The position numbers were made by a program, and so were the translations under genes. From assembly GCA_964592235.1 (NCBI GenBank), contig CAZQCF010000017.1:18035-82034 (forward strand): a DNA stretch of 64,000 nt. Reading direction: 5' to 3'. The DNA is from PLA3 sp964592235. Its GTDB lineage: Bacteria; Planctomycetota; Phycisphaerae; UBA1845; UTPLA1. Shown here in pieces: positions 36,101 through 44,780 of this stretch (position 1 is the first letter of the stretch; each line of letters opens with the position of its first letter). The notes beneath the pieces are model-generated. The model saw only the letters and a list, made by a program, of their open reading frames with translations. It made no database searches and was not told the origin of the DNA.

Positions 36101-39100
36101 CGCAGGCAATCCTCGACCGGGAAGCAGCCGAGTTTGAGAAATCGCGGCTGGAAGTGGATCGCAAGGCGGCGGACTTCGATGCGCGCGAGGCAGCGCTGAC
36201 TGCGCGATCGAAAGAACTGGCCCGCGAGTCGGAGTCGATCCATGCGGCCCAGAAGGCGCTGGAGACACAGCAGGCGGAGGTTGCGGCGCTGCGCGAGACG
36301 CATACGCGGCGACTGGCTGACTTGGATGCGCGCGAGAGCGTCGTGGCCGATCTGGAGCGTCAGAAGGCAGATGTCGAGAAGCAGGCGCAGGCGCTGCGAG
36401 AGGCGCAGGAAACGCTTCGGGCCGAGCGATCGCGCATGGCGGAGGACAAGTCCGCTCTGGATCGTCAGCGCGAGGAACTGACGCTTCGGTCGGACGAGAT
36501 CGCCTCGCAACAGATTGAAGTCAACGCGCGCCGGGACGAACTGGATCGCGAGTGGGCGAAGCTGGAGCGAGAGCGCGTGGCCGCGCGCGATCGCGAACGG
36601 CTGCTCGCGGAAGAGACGGCGCAGCTCAAGGCCGCGCAGGCCGAAGTGGAACAGGCCCGGGCAACGTTGCGTCGCACGACGGAAGAGACGGAGGAGCTTC
36701 GCCGTCAGCTCGTGGCCAAGGCCGACCGCATGCGGCTTCGCAAGGCGCGACTTGCCGAAGACGCCGCGCTGGTGGACAGCCGGTTGAAAGAGTTGAACAG
36801 CGAGCTGGAGGCGGCGCGCCGCGAGCGATTGAAGCTGACGCAGGAGCGTGAGGAGCTGGAGCGATCGCATCAGCACATCGCGGCCGAGCAACAGCGGCTG
36901 AAGCGGGCTCGCGAGGAACTGGAAGAGCAGCAGGCGGCGGATGTCGAGGCGCGGCGACTGAATGACGAACATCGCCGGAGACTAGCCGACCGCGAAGAGC
37001 GGATGGCGAAGCGCGCGCGACAACTTGAGCAATACGGTGCGAATCTCAAGCGCCAACTGGCCGAGCTTCGCCGACAGCGGCAGGACTGGGCCGAGCTTCA
37101 CGGCCGCGGCGAATCGGGCCAGAAGCTGTCGACGCTTCTGCGAGATGCCGAGGCAAAGGAGCGCGAGCTGCGGCAGAAAGAGGAGGCCCTTCGAGCGCAC
37201 GAGGAGGCGCTATCGGCGGTTGCCGCGGAAGTGGCCGAGGCGAAGCAGGAAATCGAGCGTCGCACGCGCGCGGTGGAAGGCAAGGCGGCGGAGGTTCGTC
37301 AGGAAGTCGAGCAGTTGCTCCGCCAGCGCGACGAGCTGGAAGAGGCCGTGGCGGACCGGCGCGAAGCGCTGGAACGTTCTCGGCTTGCGGCCGAGTCGCA
37401 GGTCGCGGAATTGGAATCGGCGCTGCGTGAGCGCGAGCGCCGTCTGGAGGCGGATTATCAGCTTCGCGTGGAATCGCTGGAGGCCGAGGCGGCCGCTCGC
37501 GAAGAGCGCGCGATGCAGGAGTTGCGCGAGAGATTCGAAGCGACGATCGCGGACCGGTTGGCTGACGTGCAGCGTCGTGAGGACGAAACGCAGCGCCGGT
37601 GCGAGAATCGACTCGCGGAAGTCGAGCGCGACATCCAGACTCGGCTGGAGTTGCTCGAACGGGAACTCAAAGAGCGGCGTGAGCAACTCGACGCACAGGC
37701 GGCGCGTCAGCGACAGGAGCTGGATGCGGAGCATCGTGCGCGACAAACCCAGTTGCAAAGTGAGTTCTCCGGCCGTCGGTCGGAGGTTGAGTCCGAGCTG
37801 GCGGCGCTGCGCGAACGGATTCAGCGCGACGCGGATGAGTTCCACCGGCGCGAGGCACAGTGGGTCGAGGAGCGTGCGGCCCTTCGTCGCGAGGCGACCC
37901 GCGCGGCGGCCGAAGCGGCTACCCGTGCGACCGCGCGACAGGAGGCATCTCGGAGGACACCGATTCAGGAGGAGCCGATCGACCTCGCACCGGCGGTCGA
38001 TTCTGCTTCTGAGGAAGACATTGCTCGATTTCTCGCCGAGGACGACTCGTTCGACACTCCGGCTAAGCCGAGCGTCGCGACGTCGTTTGGTGGAGAGACA
38101 GCATCCGCGCTCCCGTCGACGGAAGCGCCAGCGGACGGCGCGTACACCGACGATAGCCGTGTGCTGGATGATCACGATCTGGAGTTTGTCACCGGCGAGG
38201 AGATCAACGAGCTGCCGCTGCCGGCCGTGCAGCACGACGCCGAGTCGTTTTCGGCGATGCCGATTCCAGCTCCGCGCCGTCGCGTGTTCCGCGCGGCATC
38301 GCTGGGCTTGATCTTTGGCGGCCTCGCGGCCATGGCGTATCTCTACACGCCGTCACGCGATGTGATAGCACGCGGGCGATTTCTGCTTGAGGGCGACGGC
38401 AAGGGCATTCAGGCCAGCGCTCGCGAGCACGCCGCCAATCTGCTGCGACCCGAAGTCTTTGACGAAGCGTCGCGTCTGGCGTCGGCGGACTTGAACGCGC
38501 TCTATCGTGACCAGCGTTTCTTCGTGGCCGATGCGCCGACCGGCGATTGCGTGGATGTTCGAATCAAGGCGCCGCTGGCCGATCAGGACAAAGCGCAGGC
38601 CTGGGTCAGCGCGGTCGGACAGGCGTACACGGCGGCGCTGGGTCGGTTGGGTAACTCGCAGGAAGAAATCGAGCGACGCATAACGTCCCTTGAGACAGGC
38701 ATCGCGCCGCTGCGAAGCGAATTGGCCGAGGCACAGGCCAAGTTGGCGACTCTTGAACAGGTCGCGGCAACCGATCCGCGGCTGAAGCGCGTCAACGATG
38801 CGCAGCAATCCAAGGCGCGGATCAAAGAAGATCTTGTCGCGGCGCAGAAGGAAATCGATACGGCCAAGGCGGCGCTGGCCGACTTTGAAGCAACGCCGGC
38901 CCCGACGACTCCGATTGTTCCGACGGAGGCGCAGCTCGCCGAGGCAGCGACGAAGGATGAAGAACTGAACCAGGCGTTGCAACAGCAGCAAAGCAAGGCC
39001 GTGGAGTTTCACGCATCGCTGGTCTCGGCGATGGACAAGGCGCGGCGGCCGATCCCGGAATTGATGGCCAGCATCGATGAACTCGTCGAGGAGGCGAAGA

Positions 39101-40026
39101 AACAGACGTCGTCCCAGGCGGATGAGGAGATTCGCAAAGAACTGGAGTTGATCGGACTTGACCTTGCGGATTATCACGAGCAGGCCAAGACGTTCGCGAG
39201 CGGCTGGGACGAGCTGATGCCAAAAGTCAGCGGATGGAAGCAGGGAATGGATCCACAGTTGCTGATCGAGTATCAGCAGAAGGCCGAATCGCTGGTGCGC
39301 GATTTCCATGCGGCGTCGCGGCTGTCCTTCGGCGGCGCAGCGCAGAAAGCCGAGCAGATCGGGGCCGCGGGCAGCGAGATGACCAAGAGGCGGATTATTC
39401 AGAGCATTCTGACAAGCCTGGCGCACAAGAGTCTCGACGCGCGAAATCGCTGGACGGTTCAGGCGCGAGACGTAGCCCCGCGTTACAACGTGGAGCTAAA
39501 AGCCCTGCGCAACGCGCTGAACGACCTTGCCCCGCGCATTCGCGACCGGCAGGAGCACCATAAGAAGGCGGTGGCCGCATTGCTGGCGAAGGAGCGCGAG
39601 TCGCATCGCGCGGCCCGGCACGCCGAATTGAAATCCGCCGTGGACGCCGCGATCGCTCGTCATCAGGCGTTGAGCGAGGAATTCATGCGCGTAGATGCAG
39701 CGGCAACGCTGACGCCGGACGAAGTAGCTGCCGTCGCGGCCCAGAAGGACGCCATCAAGAAGAAGCGGGAGCAGATCGCCGCGTTGGAGAAGCGGATTGC
39801 CGAGGCACAGGAAGAGATGCAGCGCGTTCGGTCATCGCGTCAGATCAGCGCCGCGGGGGCCGTTCGGTTTGAGCCGATGGATCCGATCATGCCGGCGATG
39901 TTCGACTTAGAGAAGAAAGATGTCGCCATCGCGATTGGTATCCTGCTCGCGTCTCTGGTCATGTCGGGCATGCTGCTCTTGAGCGGTCGGCCGCACGGTG
40001 CTTCGACCGAGTCCAAGTCTGCCTGA
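33142..40026 (+). CDS. giant coiled-coil membrane protein with Wzz-like C-terminus
   Basis: 2294 residues. A low-complexity N-terminus (1-220) leads into about 1400 residues of near-continuous Glu/Arg/Ala/Leu coiled coil, including six tandem 36-residue repeats (about 503-718) of the form LxKREAxLEQ...RxAELKRExxxxQxEL. A first membrane helix (about 1714-1735) precedes about 520 residues of extracytoplasmic helical hairpins, and a second membrane helix lies at about 2260-2282. This TM-periplasm-TM layout is like polysaccharide chain-length regulators (Wzz). It shares a segment with the upstream FHA protein. Followed by a GT4 glycosyltransferase. No enzymatic motif; probably a large structural scaffold at the envelope. 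Confidence 0.8.
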   Translation: MHNPGSPYESDADRQSQESGVGPANAPLDFELPVTSSDRSRLDESADVAAEFATAAASVEAELSRDLEHLRSAADGLGTGLGWADQYRDESAALAALGSGFENGGAGAKSASHSSQTGVQLHTGGATAGQGDGATRTSKPLWPDTGATLRAQERSAGSVAGASLEHSTAPGDGVGSTGGRIRTASNMGKPMPRDFVMGQAAQASSGASGGDDAMLDEGVSEQALGRMQKELQEAREQLAQARQTITQQQGTSEKPAGRLRAAQVAESGADSASTGGLSREEIDKRATELRQRVVMAQQALDERARKLRQALAAERSRLKAYHAQLQRRASELSEQSRRQVYGPDSARRQEELELNKADFARRTAELEQLEAQLRETAKAELAQRRAELEQMAKAQLVARQAVLEQRERALAEREAKLDEVIQTRAAQIKREAASWEGRLGTRQRVLSERESTFDQRARAKLDEADREAARRLADADREVQTRFAEAKKELAARQTELESRERGLNERENRIEAERAARLAELERDMAAREAALEAKKRLLFKREAELEANVSTRLAELKRETVEKQTELDKKRDALMKREAEVEQTAAARIAEMKRELAQQQAELVAKQDQLIKREAQLEQAVNNRVSELRRELMDEQGEVRARAAALAKREADLEQMVQTRVGDVRRRLAEEQAELEQQKRSLFERETKLEQTIVARLAEMDRQSAARRAEIEERERAVARLEAEIRSKSEALEKARATQTEQQKSRAAELEEQIRRHREAVEQEEAIIRERVAEAVARHEAEIAYRLRTLEDREKAIAHREQSFAAVEAELKQRESLLASRAESVEQGEQEYSQRQLDLEMREHRIKDREAEQEARRRELEELRQAVDRRMMEADAADHSVRETKDRIERQLEALRKGEADLEQERELLAARSAEIESRESALKARTDEIQSLNRDLDAEARRLAQEREKLVDLEHRASEIESQRLDLESQMAAVEKKQREVDHAQAILDREAAEFEKSRLEVDRKAADFDAREAALTARSKELARESESIHAAQKALETQQAEVAALRETHTRRLADLDARESVVADLERQKADVEKQAQALREAQETLRAERSRMAEDKSALDRQREELTLRSDEIASQQIEVNARRDELDREWAKLERERVAARDRERLLAEETAQLKAAQAEVEQARATLRRTTEETEELRRQLVAKADRMRLRKARLAEDAALVDSRLKELNSELEAARRERLKLTQEREELERSHQHIAAEQQRLKRAREELEEQQAADVEARRLNDEHRRRLADREERMAKRARQLEQYGANLKRQLAELRRQRQDWAELHGRGESGQKLSTLLRDAEAKERELRQKEEALRAHEEALSAVAAEVAEAKQEIERRTRAVEGKAAEVRQEVEQLLRQRDELEEAVADRREALERSRLAAESQVAELESALRERERRLEADYQLRVESLEAEAAAREERAMQELRERFEATIADRLADVQRREDETQRRCENRLAEVERDIQTRLELLERELKERREQLDAQAARQRQELDAEHRARQTQLQSEFSGRRSEVESELAALRERIQRDADEFHRREAQWVEERAALRREATRAAAEAATRATARQEASRRTPIQEEPIDLAPAVDSASEEDIARFLAEDDSFDTPAKPSVATSFGGETASALPSTEAPADGAYTDDSRVLDDHDLEFVTGEEINELPLPAVQHDAESFSAMPIPAPRRRVFRAASLGLIFGGLAAMAYLYTPSRDVIARGRFLLEGDGKGIQASAREHAANLLRPEVFDEASRLASADLNALYRDQRFFVADAPTGDCVDVRIKAPLADQDKAQAWVSAVGQAYTAALGRLGNSQEEIERRITSLETGIAPLRSELAEAQAKLATLEQVAATDPRLKRVNDAQQSKARIKEDLVAAQKEIDTAKAALADFEATPAPTTPIVPTEAQLAEAATKDEELNQALQQQQSKAVEFHASLVSAMDKARRPIPELMASIDELVEEAKKQTSSQADEEIRKELELIGLDLADYHEQAKTFASGWDELMPKVSGWKQGMDPQLLIEYQQKAESLVRDFHAASRLSFGGAAQKAEQIGAAGSEMTKRRIIQSILTSLAHKSLDARNRWTVQARDVAPRYNVELKALRNALNDLAPRIRDRQEHHKKAVAALLAKERESHRAARHAELKSAVDAAIARHQALSEEFMRVDAAATLTPDEVAAVAAQKDAIKKKREQIAALEKRIAEAQEEMQRVRSSRQISAAGAVRFEPMDPIMPAMFDLEKKDVAIAIGILLASLVMSGMLLLSGRPHGASTESKSA
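34648..35295 (+). repeat. six tandem 36-codon coiled-coil repeats
   Basis: Within the giant coiled-coil gene, six consecutive 108-bp units encode related 36-residue blocks, for example ALMKREAEVEQTAAARIAEM and QLIKREAQLEQAVNNRVSEL as the first 20 residues of neighbouring units. The DNA of the units has diverged, so they are old duplications rather than a recent expansion. Confidence 0.75.
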
Positions 40027-40103
40027 CGCGGCGCGATTGGAAGGGGCGATCGGCGGTGCGAGCTCCTTCGTGGTCATCACGCGCTGCGCGGTTCCATCAA
40101 ACC

Positions 40104-41195
40104 ATGTTGCGCCCGCTGATCCTGACAACCGATCTCAAGCCCGGCGGGCTGCCGTGGCGCATGGTTCGGTTGGCCATCAGCCTGCAAGAGCGGGGCCACC
40201 AACCGATCGTAGGCTGTCTTGCGGGCCTGGGGGCCTTGCACGAAGTCCTTACGCAGCAGGGCATTGCAACGTTCGCATGCGGCGCTCGGAGGGCGAGCGA
40301 CCTGGGCGCCCTGGCCGTCTTGCGAAGCGTCGTTCGGCGCGAGAATCCCGATCTGATTCATGCATCGCTCTTTCATGCGAATCTCGCGGCGCGGTGGCTG
40401 GGGCGACTGGACCGCGAGCGGCCGATCATCACCTCCACGGTGACCATCGAGATTGAGCGTGGGTGGCATCGATGGGGCGAGATGCTGACAGCGGGACAGT
40501 CGACGTGGCATGTCGCCAACTCGCTCTCCGTGGCGCAGCATGTCGTGGACGATCTCGGGATCAATCCGTCAAGAGTCGCCGTGATTCCGAACGGGCTGGA
40601 TCTGCGCGCCATCGAGCGGACGCCGCCGGTGAATCGCGGGCGATACGGGCTGCCCGATTCGTCGCCGCTCGTCGTGTGGGCCGGGCGGCTCGATCTGGTC
40701 AAGCAGTTGGAGACTGTTGTCGATGTGATGGGCGCGCTGCATGATGCGGCCGGTGCGTTCGGTGTGATTCTTGGCGACGGTCCTCGGCGCGACGCCCTCG
40801 CGGAATACGTTCACGCGATCGGGCGGACCGATTGCGTGCGGATGCTCGGGTGGTGCGAGGATGTGGTCGGCTGGCTGAAGGCGGCGAACCTTCTGCTGTT
40901 GTGCTCGCGCACGGAGGGATCGCCGAACGTCGTGCTGGAGGCGCTGGCGTGCGGGTGTCCCGTTGTGGCGTCGGATATTGCAAGTTGTCGAGAACTCCTC
41001 GGAAACGGTGCGAGGGGCCGACTCGCGCCGCTTGGGGACGTCGCCGCCTTCGCCGTGGCAAGTCAGGGTGTCCTTACAAACCCCGAACGTCAGGCCATTC
41101 GCCGGGCAGGAATGGACTATGTTCGCGAAGAGCACGACCTGGCTCGGGTTGTGGAGCGCTGGATCGCGTTGTACGAGAGGGCGATGGACCGATAA
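40104..41195 (+). CDS. GT4-family glycosyltransferase
   Basis: 363 residues. Retaining GT-B glycosyltransferase. The N-terminal domain starts ILTTDLKPGGLPWRMVRLA, with the nucleotide-sugar domain at about 165-345 (VIPNGLD, VVWAGRLDLVKQLE, LGDGPRRDAL). The E-x7-E signature is RTEGSPNVVLEALACGCPVV. ATG at 40104 begins the conserved Rossmann strand; an upstream in-frame start at 40056 adds 16 non-conserved residues. 77 bp after the Wzz-like giant protein on the same strand, which supports a role in making or exporting a surface polysaccharide (inference). Sugar donor and acceptor cannot be read from sequence. Confidence 0.9.
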   Translation: MLRPLILTTDLKPGGLPWRMVRLAISLQERGHQPIVGCLAGLGALHEVLTQQGIATFACGARRASDLGALAVLRSVVRRENPDLIHASLFHANLAARWLGRLDRERPIITSTVTIEIERGWHRWGEMLTAGQSTWHVANSLSVAQHVVDDLGINPSRVAVIPNGLDLRAIERTPPVNRGRYGLPDSSPLVVWAGRLDLVKQLETVVDVMGALHDAAGAFGVILGDGPRRDALAEYVHAIGRTDCVRMLGWCEDVVGWLKAANLLLLCSRTEGSPNVVLEALACGCPVVASDIASCRELLGNGARGRLAPLGDVAAFAVASQGVLTNPERQAIRRAGMDYVREEHDLARVVERWIALYERAMDR

Positions 41196-41306
41196 GCTGG
41201 GCCGTGCAGAATCTGTGAATAGAAAAAACTTTCTCACGCAAACTTCTGTTTCTAAGGAGGTTCCGCGCCCGCCGAAAAGAATTGTAGAAATCAGCGCAGA
41301 AAAGTC

Positions 41307-41335
41307 TTGCAAGGGTGGGTGTTTGTGGTGATAAT
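41307..41335 (+). promoter_or_regulatory. mraZ promoter
   Basis: TTGCAA (41307-41312) and GATAAT (41330-41335, five of six matches to the -10 consensus) with a 17-bp spacer. The promoter is embedded in the MraZ operator repeats, which allows autorepression by occlusion. Confidence 0.65.
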
Positions 41336-41359
41336 TCCCTTTCAGTGGTGACAAGTGGG
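41315..41359 (+). promoter_or_regulatory. MraZ operator: phased GTGGK repeats
   Basis: GTGGG at 41315, GTGGT at 41325, GTGGT at 41345 and GTGGG at 41355: four direct repeats in 10-bp phase with one position (41335) lost. MraZ is known to bind tandem GTGGG-type repeats spaced by about 10 bp upstream of its own gene, so this is a likely autoregulatory site. Confidence 0.75.
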
Positions 41360-41387
41360 TCGCCGGCCCAAACACCACGGAAACACC

Positions 41388-41882
41388 ATGCTTTTCCTTA
41401 CCGGGTCAGCGGACCACAACATCGATGAGAAGAACCGCCTCGCCATTCCGTCCAAGTTCCGCAGCCGGCTTGAGCCGGAGCGCGACGGCAAGGGGTTCTA
41501 TCTCACGATCGGTCAGCCGAAGTCCTGCCTGCGACTTTATACAGAACGCGAGTTCGAGCGGCAAGCGGCCGAGCGGCGCCCGCATCTGCTCCAGGCGCAG
41601 GCGAGCACGATGTTCAATCGAAACTTCTTCGCTCTGGCGGAATACGTGGAGCCCGACTCGCAGGGGCGGATCGTGGTCCCGGAGCGGTTGGTGCGCATCA
41701 GCGAGCTACCTCGGGAAGTGGTGATCGCCGGGGCGGGTGCGTTCCTGGAGATCCGTCCGAGGGACGGGTTCGAACCGGAGATTAAGGATTTCGTCGAGCA
41801 TTACGACGAACACTACGAGCGGGCGTTGAAAGCAGAGTCTGGCACGAGGCGGCAACCCGATCCGGAAACGGAGTCGGGATAA
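41388..41882 (+). CDS. mraZ: MraZ transcriptional regulator
   Basis: 164 residues. AbrB-fold DNA-binding protein that autoregulates the dcw operon in many bacteria. Two MraZ half-domains are visible: MLFLTGSADHNIDEKNRLAIPSKFR at the N-terminus and FALAEYVEPDSQGRIVVPERL at about 82-102, each with the DxxGR/DxKNR-type loop. A GTG at 41355 would add 11 residues but overlaps an operator repeat; the ATG gives the normal MLF N-terminus. Unusually, no mraW/rsmH, ftsL or mur gene follows; the next genes are a small ORF and a GreA fusion. Confidence 0.94.
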   Translation: MLFLTGSADHNIDEKNRLAIPSKFRSRLEPERDGKGFYLTIGQPKSCLRLYTEREFERQAAERRPHLLQAQASTMFNRNFFALAEYVEPDSQGRIVVPERLVRISELPREVVIAGAGAFLEIRPRDGFEPEIKDFVEHYDEHYERALKAESGTRRQPDPETESG

Positions 41883-41938
41883 AACCTGACCGGTGGGTGG
41901 CGTGTGCTGCCCGGTGAGGTGTAGATTCGAGGCAAGGG

Positions 41939-41973
41939 CGCGGAGAGAGACCGGATGAGGGCCTCTCTCCGCG
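41939..41973. terminator. hairpin after mraZ
   Basis: GCGGAGAGAG pairs perfectly with CTCTCTCCGC around a 13-nt loop, 57 bp after the mraZ stop. There is no T run, so it may be a weak or Rho-assisted terminator. Confidence 0.45.
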
Positions 41974-42096
41974 TCCGACGCTTCGGGCGTGAAGCGAGCG
42001 ATTTGAAACTGGAATAGTCAGAGTGCCGCGGAATGGGAGCGCCCTTTCCGCGTACCGGGGGTCGATCTCTCGGCCCATTCGCTATCGAGAATCAGC

Positions 42097-42345
42097 ATGG
42101 ATCAGATTCGAGCGCTGGCTGTGGTTCGCAAAGCGATTGGTGCCAGGGATCGGCAGCCGGTTGCAAAGGTCGATGGTACAACGATCATCGGCCTGCGAAC
42201 CTTGTCCGCGCGATTACAACGCCTGGTTGAGTCGGGCGGAGGGGAAGCCATCGTTGAGTTTTCTCCGCATGTCATGAAGTACCTGGCCCGTTGCGGGATG
42301 TCGAATCTTGCCACTCGGCCGAGTACGGCTCGTTCAACCAACTGA
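42097..42345 (+). CDS. small hypothetical protein
   Basis: 82 residues, not recognised. The translation is evenly composed (MDQIRALAVVRKAIGARDRQ at the start), has no signal or membrane segment, and is followed 17 bp later by a terminator-like hairpin, which supports a real transcript end here. There is no strong ribosome-binding site. The rest of the 620-bp stretch between mraZ and the GreA fusion holds only the hairpins listed separately. Confidence 0.4.
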   Translation: MDQIRALAVVRKAIGARDRQPVAKVDGTTIIGLRTLSARLQRLVESGGGEAIVEFSPHVMKYLARCGMSNLATRPSTARSTN

Positions 42346-42361
42346 CCAACGCGTTGGAGGC

Positions 42362-42402
42362 ACCCGCCCGGAAAGGATTTCGCGGCGGGTTTCCCTTTTT
42401 TT
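42362..42402 (+). terminator. probable rho-independent terminator
   Basis: ACCCGCC (42362-42368) pairs with GGCGGGT (42384-42390) around a 15-nt loop; a T run occurs at 42396-42402 after TTCCC. It ends the mraZ / small ORF transcript before the GreA-fusion gene. Confidence 0.6.
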
Positions 42403-42502
42403 ACAGCTTGGGGATCTGGAGCCGCCTCCGACTCGACATTCGGGGCGTTCACGGTGACAATGCGGGGCTTCCATTGAGCAGGAGAAGGAGCCTTCGCACA
42501 CC

Positions 42503-44701
42503 ATGGACTACGACGCACTTCAGACGTTCGCCAAAGCCGGCCGCTGGGCTGATCTTGAAAAAGGCTGGCTGTCGCTCATTGAAGAACCTTCGGCAGATGG
42601 TACGCGGCTGTTGCCGGTGATCGATACGGTCGTGAAGGCCGGCCAGGCGCCGCTGGCGAACACCCTGGGCTGGGCGTGGCTATCGAGTGTCAAGGAATCG
42701 CGTCCGCCGGAAACAGCGTTGCAAATCGGGCGCGAGTTGTGCGTGCGCCTGACCGATGGAGACAGTCTTCGAGAGGAGATCCTGGCGCTCTACCGCCAGA
42801 CGTTCAAGGACCGAGCCGACCTGGAGCAGTGGATCGACAAGTCCGGGCTGAAGGCCGGCAAGTCCGTACGCCGGGCTTTGCGATTCCTCGATACCGGGCT
42901 TCGGCTATCCAAGGGGTCCTATCTGATTCACCGAAACGACGATCACGCGGCCCAATTGCTTGAACTGGATCTGGCGGGGGACAGCGCGTCGATTCAGGTG
43001 GGCCGTCGCCCACAGACAATCGACCTCGCAGAATTGCTCGACGATTACGACGTGGTGGAAGAGAACGATTTTCGGGTGTTGCAGCAGTTGCGCCCGGAGC
43101 GCATCGCGGAACTGGCGGAGAAGGACCCATCGACGCTGGCCGTGGGAATCCTGCGTGGTCATCGGAACAAGATCACGCGCGACGATTTGCGAATGATGCT
43201 CGTGCCGCGGCACATCCCCGCCGAGCGCTGGTCGGACTGGTGGACGTCGCTTCGCAACGCGGTGAAGAAGAGCCACCACCTTCGGATCGAAGGCCGCTCG
43301 CCGATGTTCTTGATCTATGACCCGATCGGCCAGACGTTGGAGGAGGAGACGTGGGGAGCGTTCGCCAAGGCGACCACTCCGCGTGAATGGCTGGAGTTGT
43401 TGGAGGGTTACCTCCGCGAGACGCGCAGCCGCAAGACAAAACCGGACACGGCGTTCATCGAGCGTGTTCAGAAGACGCTAGTAGGGCAGATCGAGCGGTT
43501 TCTCAAGCATAAGGAGCCTGTGCAGGCGTTCACGACGGCGCTGGTGATCGAGCGCGTGGCGGCGGACGGGTTGCCTGTTTCGACCGACGCGCACGGCATG
43601 GCGCTGGACATGCTGGGCAAGTCGACGGACCCGGTGCGGATCGTGGCGAACGTGACGGACAGCCGGCTGTGGACGCTGGCGGTGGCCTGCGTGGAGCAGG
43701 CGTTCACGGATCGCTGGCCGGAACTGCTGGCGGAGCTGATTTTGTATGCTCCGGCGGGTCAGTGCGATGTGCTGGCGAAGAAGGTAGAAAGCGCGGGCCG
43801 GGGGGAATTGCTCGTCGGGATCGCCGAGCGCGCCTTGGCCGAGCCGGGCCGGTTTACGGATGCGATGATGTGGTTGTGGAAGGGGCCGGATGTTTCGACG
43901 GCGCTGCCGGTGCCGCCGCAGACGGAGATGCTGACGCTGATCCTGGCGCTGGTGGGCCCGGCGCGGGTATCGGAGGGCAAGGCGGCGGGGCAGTCGGTGA
44001 ACGAGATGCGGGCGCGCGTGCGGTCCGGGCTTTCGGCGAGGGATTACGGGCAATATCGCAAATGTCTTGAATCGATGGACGACGCGATGGCCGTGGCCAT
44101 GCGGCGATTGATCGAGCGAGCCGAGGGGCTTGGCCCGAGCGTGCAGGACGACATGGCGAATATCCTGCGGGCGAAGTTTCCGAACATGTACGTCAAGCCG
44201 AAGGTCGCGCTGTGGGATGATGAGAGCGTGTTGTATTTCACCGGGCGCGGCCTGAAGTCCAAGGAACAGGAGCTTGCCGAGATTGTCAACGTGAAGATGC
44301 GCGAGAATGCGAAGGCCATCGGCGAGGCCGCGTCGCACGGCGATTTGAGTGAGAACTCCGAATACAAGTTTGCCCTCGAAGAGCGCGATCTGCTCCGGGC
44401 GCGCGTGGCGAAGCTCAACCGCGAGCTGGCGATGGCCAAGCTGCTGGAGCCGGCCGATATCCCGACGGATCACGTCAGCATCGGCCATCGAGTGACGCTG
44501 CAGCCGGTCGCCGGCGGGGCGGCAACGGTGGTGACGATCCTCGGGGCGGACGAGTCTGACCTGGCCAAGCGAGAATATTCTTATCAAAGCCCGTTTGCGC
44601 GGTCGTTGCTCGGCAGGAAGATCGGTGAGCGCGTCAGTCTCTCATCCGACTTGGCCAATGGCGAGTTCACGGTTTCGGCGGTCGCCAGCGTTCTGAATTG
44701 A
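42503..44701 (+). CDS. GreA/GreB-domain protein with long N-terminal region
   Basis: 732 residues; ordinary GreA is about 158. The last 160 residues are a full Gre factor. They include a coiled coil with GEAASHGDLSENSEYKFALE (the acidic tip that enters the RNA polymerase secondary channel and drives transcript cleavage) and a C-terminal FKBP-like domain (VSIGHRVTLQP ... ESDLAKREYSYQSPFARSLLGRKIGERV). The first roughly 550 residues are helical, TPR/ARM-like, and not recognised. The ribosome-binding region GGAGAAGGAG is near the start. Expected role: rescue of stalled transcription; the extension may recruit it to a target (inference). Confidence 0.85.
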   Translation: MDYDALQTFAKAGRWADLEKGWLSLIEEPSADGTRLLPVIDTVVKAGQAPLANTLGWAWLSSVKESRPPETALQIGRELCVRLTDGDSLREEILALYRQTFKDRADLEQWIDKSGLKAGKSVRRALRFLDTGLRLSKGSYLIHRNDDHAAQLLELDLAGDSASIQVGRRPQTIDLAELLDDYDVVEENDFRVLQQLRPERIAELAEKDPSTLAVGILRGHRNKITRDDLRMMLVPRHIPAERWSDWWTSLRNAVKKSHHLRIEGRSPMFLIYDPIGQTLEEETWGAFAKATTPREWLELLEGYLRETRSRKTKPDTAFIERVQKTLVGQIERFLKHKEPVQAFTTALVIERVAADGLPVSTDAHGMALDMLGKSTDPVRIVANVTDSRLWTLAVACVEQAFTDRWPELLAELILYAPAGQCDVLAKKVESAGRGELLVGIAERALAEPGRFTDAMMWLWKGPDVSTALPVPPQTEMLTLILALVGPARVSEGKAAGQSVNEMRARVRSGLSARDYGQYRKCLESMDDAMAVAMRRLIERAEGLGPSVQDDMANILRAKFPNMYVKPKVALWDDESVLYFTGRGLKSKEQELAEIVNVKMRENAKAIGEAASHGDLSENSEYKFALEERDLLRARVAKLNRELAMAKLLEPADIPTDHVSIGHRVTLQPVAGGAATVVTILGADESDLAKREYSYQSPFARSLLGRKIGERVSLSSDLANGEFTVSAVASVLN

Positions 44702-44780
44702 GCCGCCTCGCTACGCCGCGTCGAACCCAACCGGGCGGGCCGTCGCAGGACTCGAATCAATCGAGTGCTTCCGAGGCTGC

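Noticed and set aside
35083..36972. Long minus-strand open frame inside the giant coiled-coil gene
   Set aside because: Antisense frames stay open by chance because the sense codons for Glu, Arg, Ala and Leu in a GC-rich gene rarely create stops on the other strand; the translation is low-complexity Leu/Arg/Gln.
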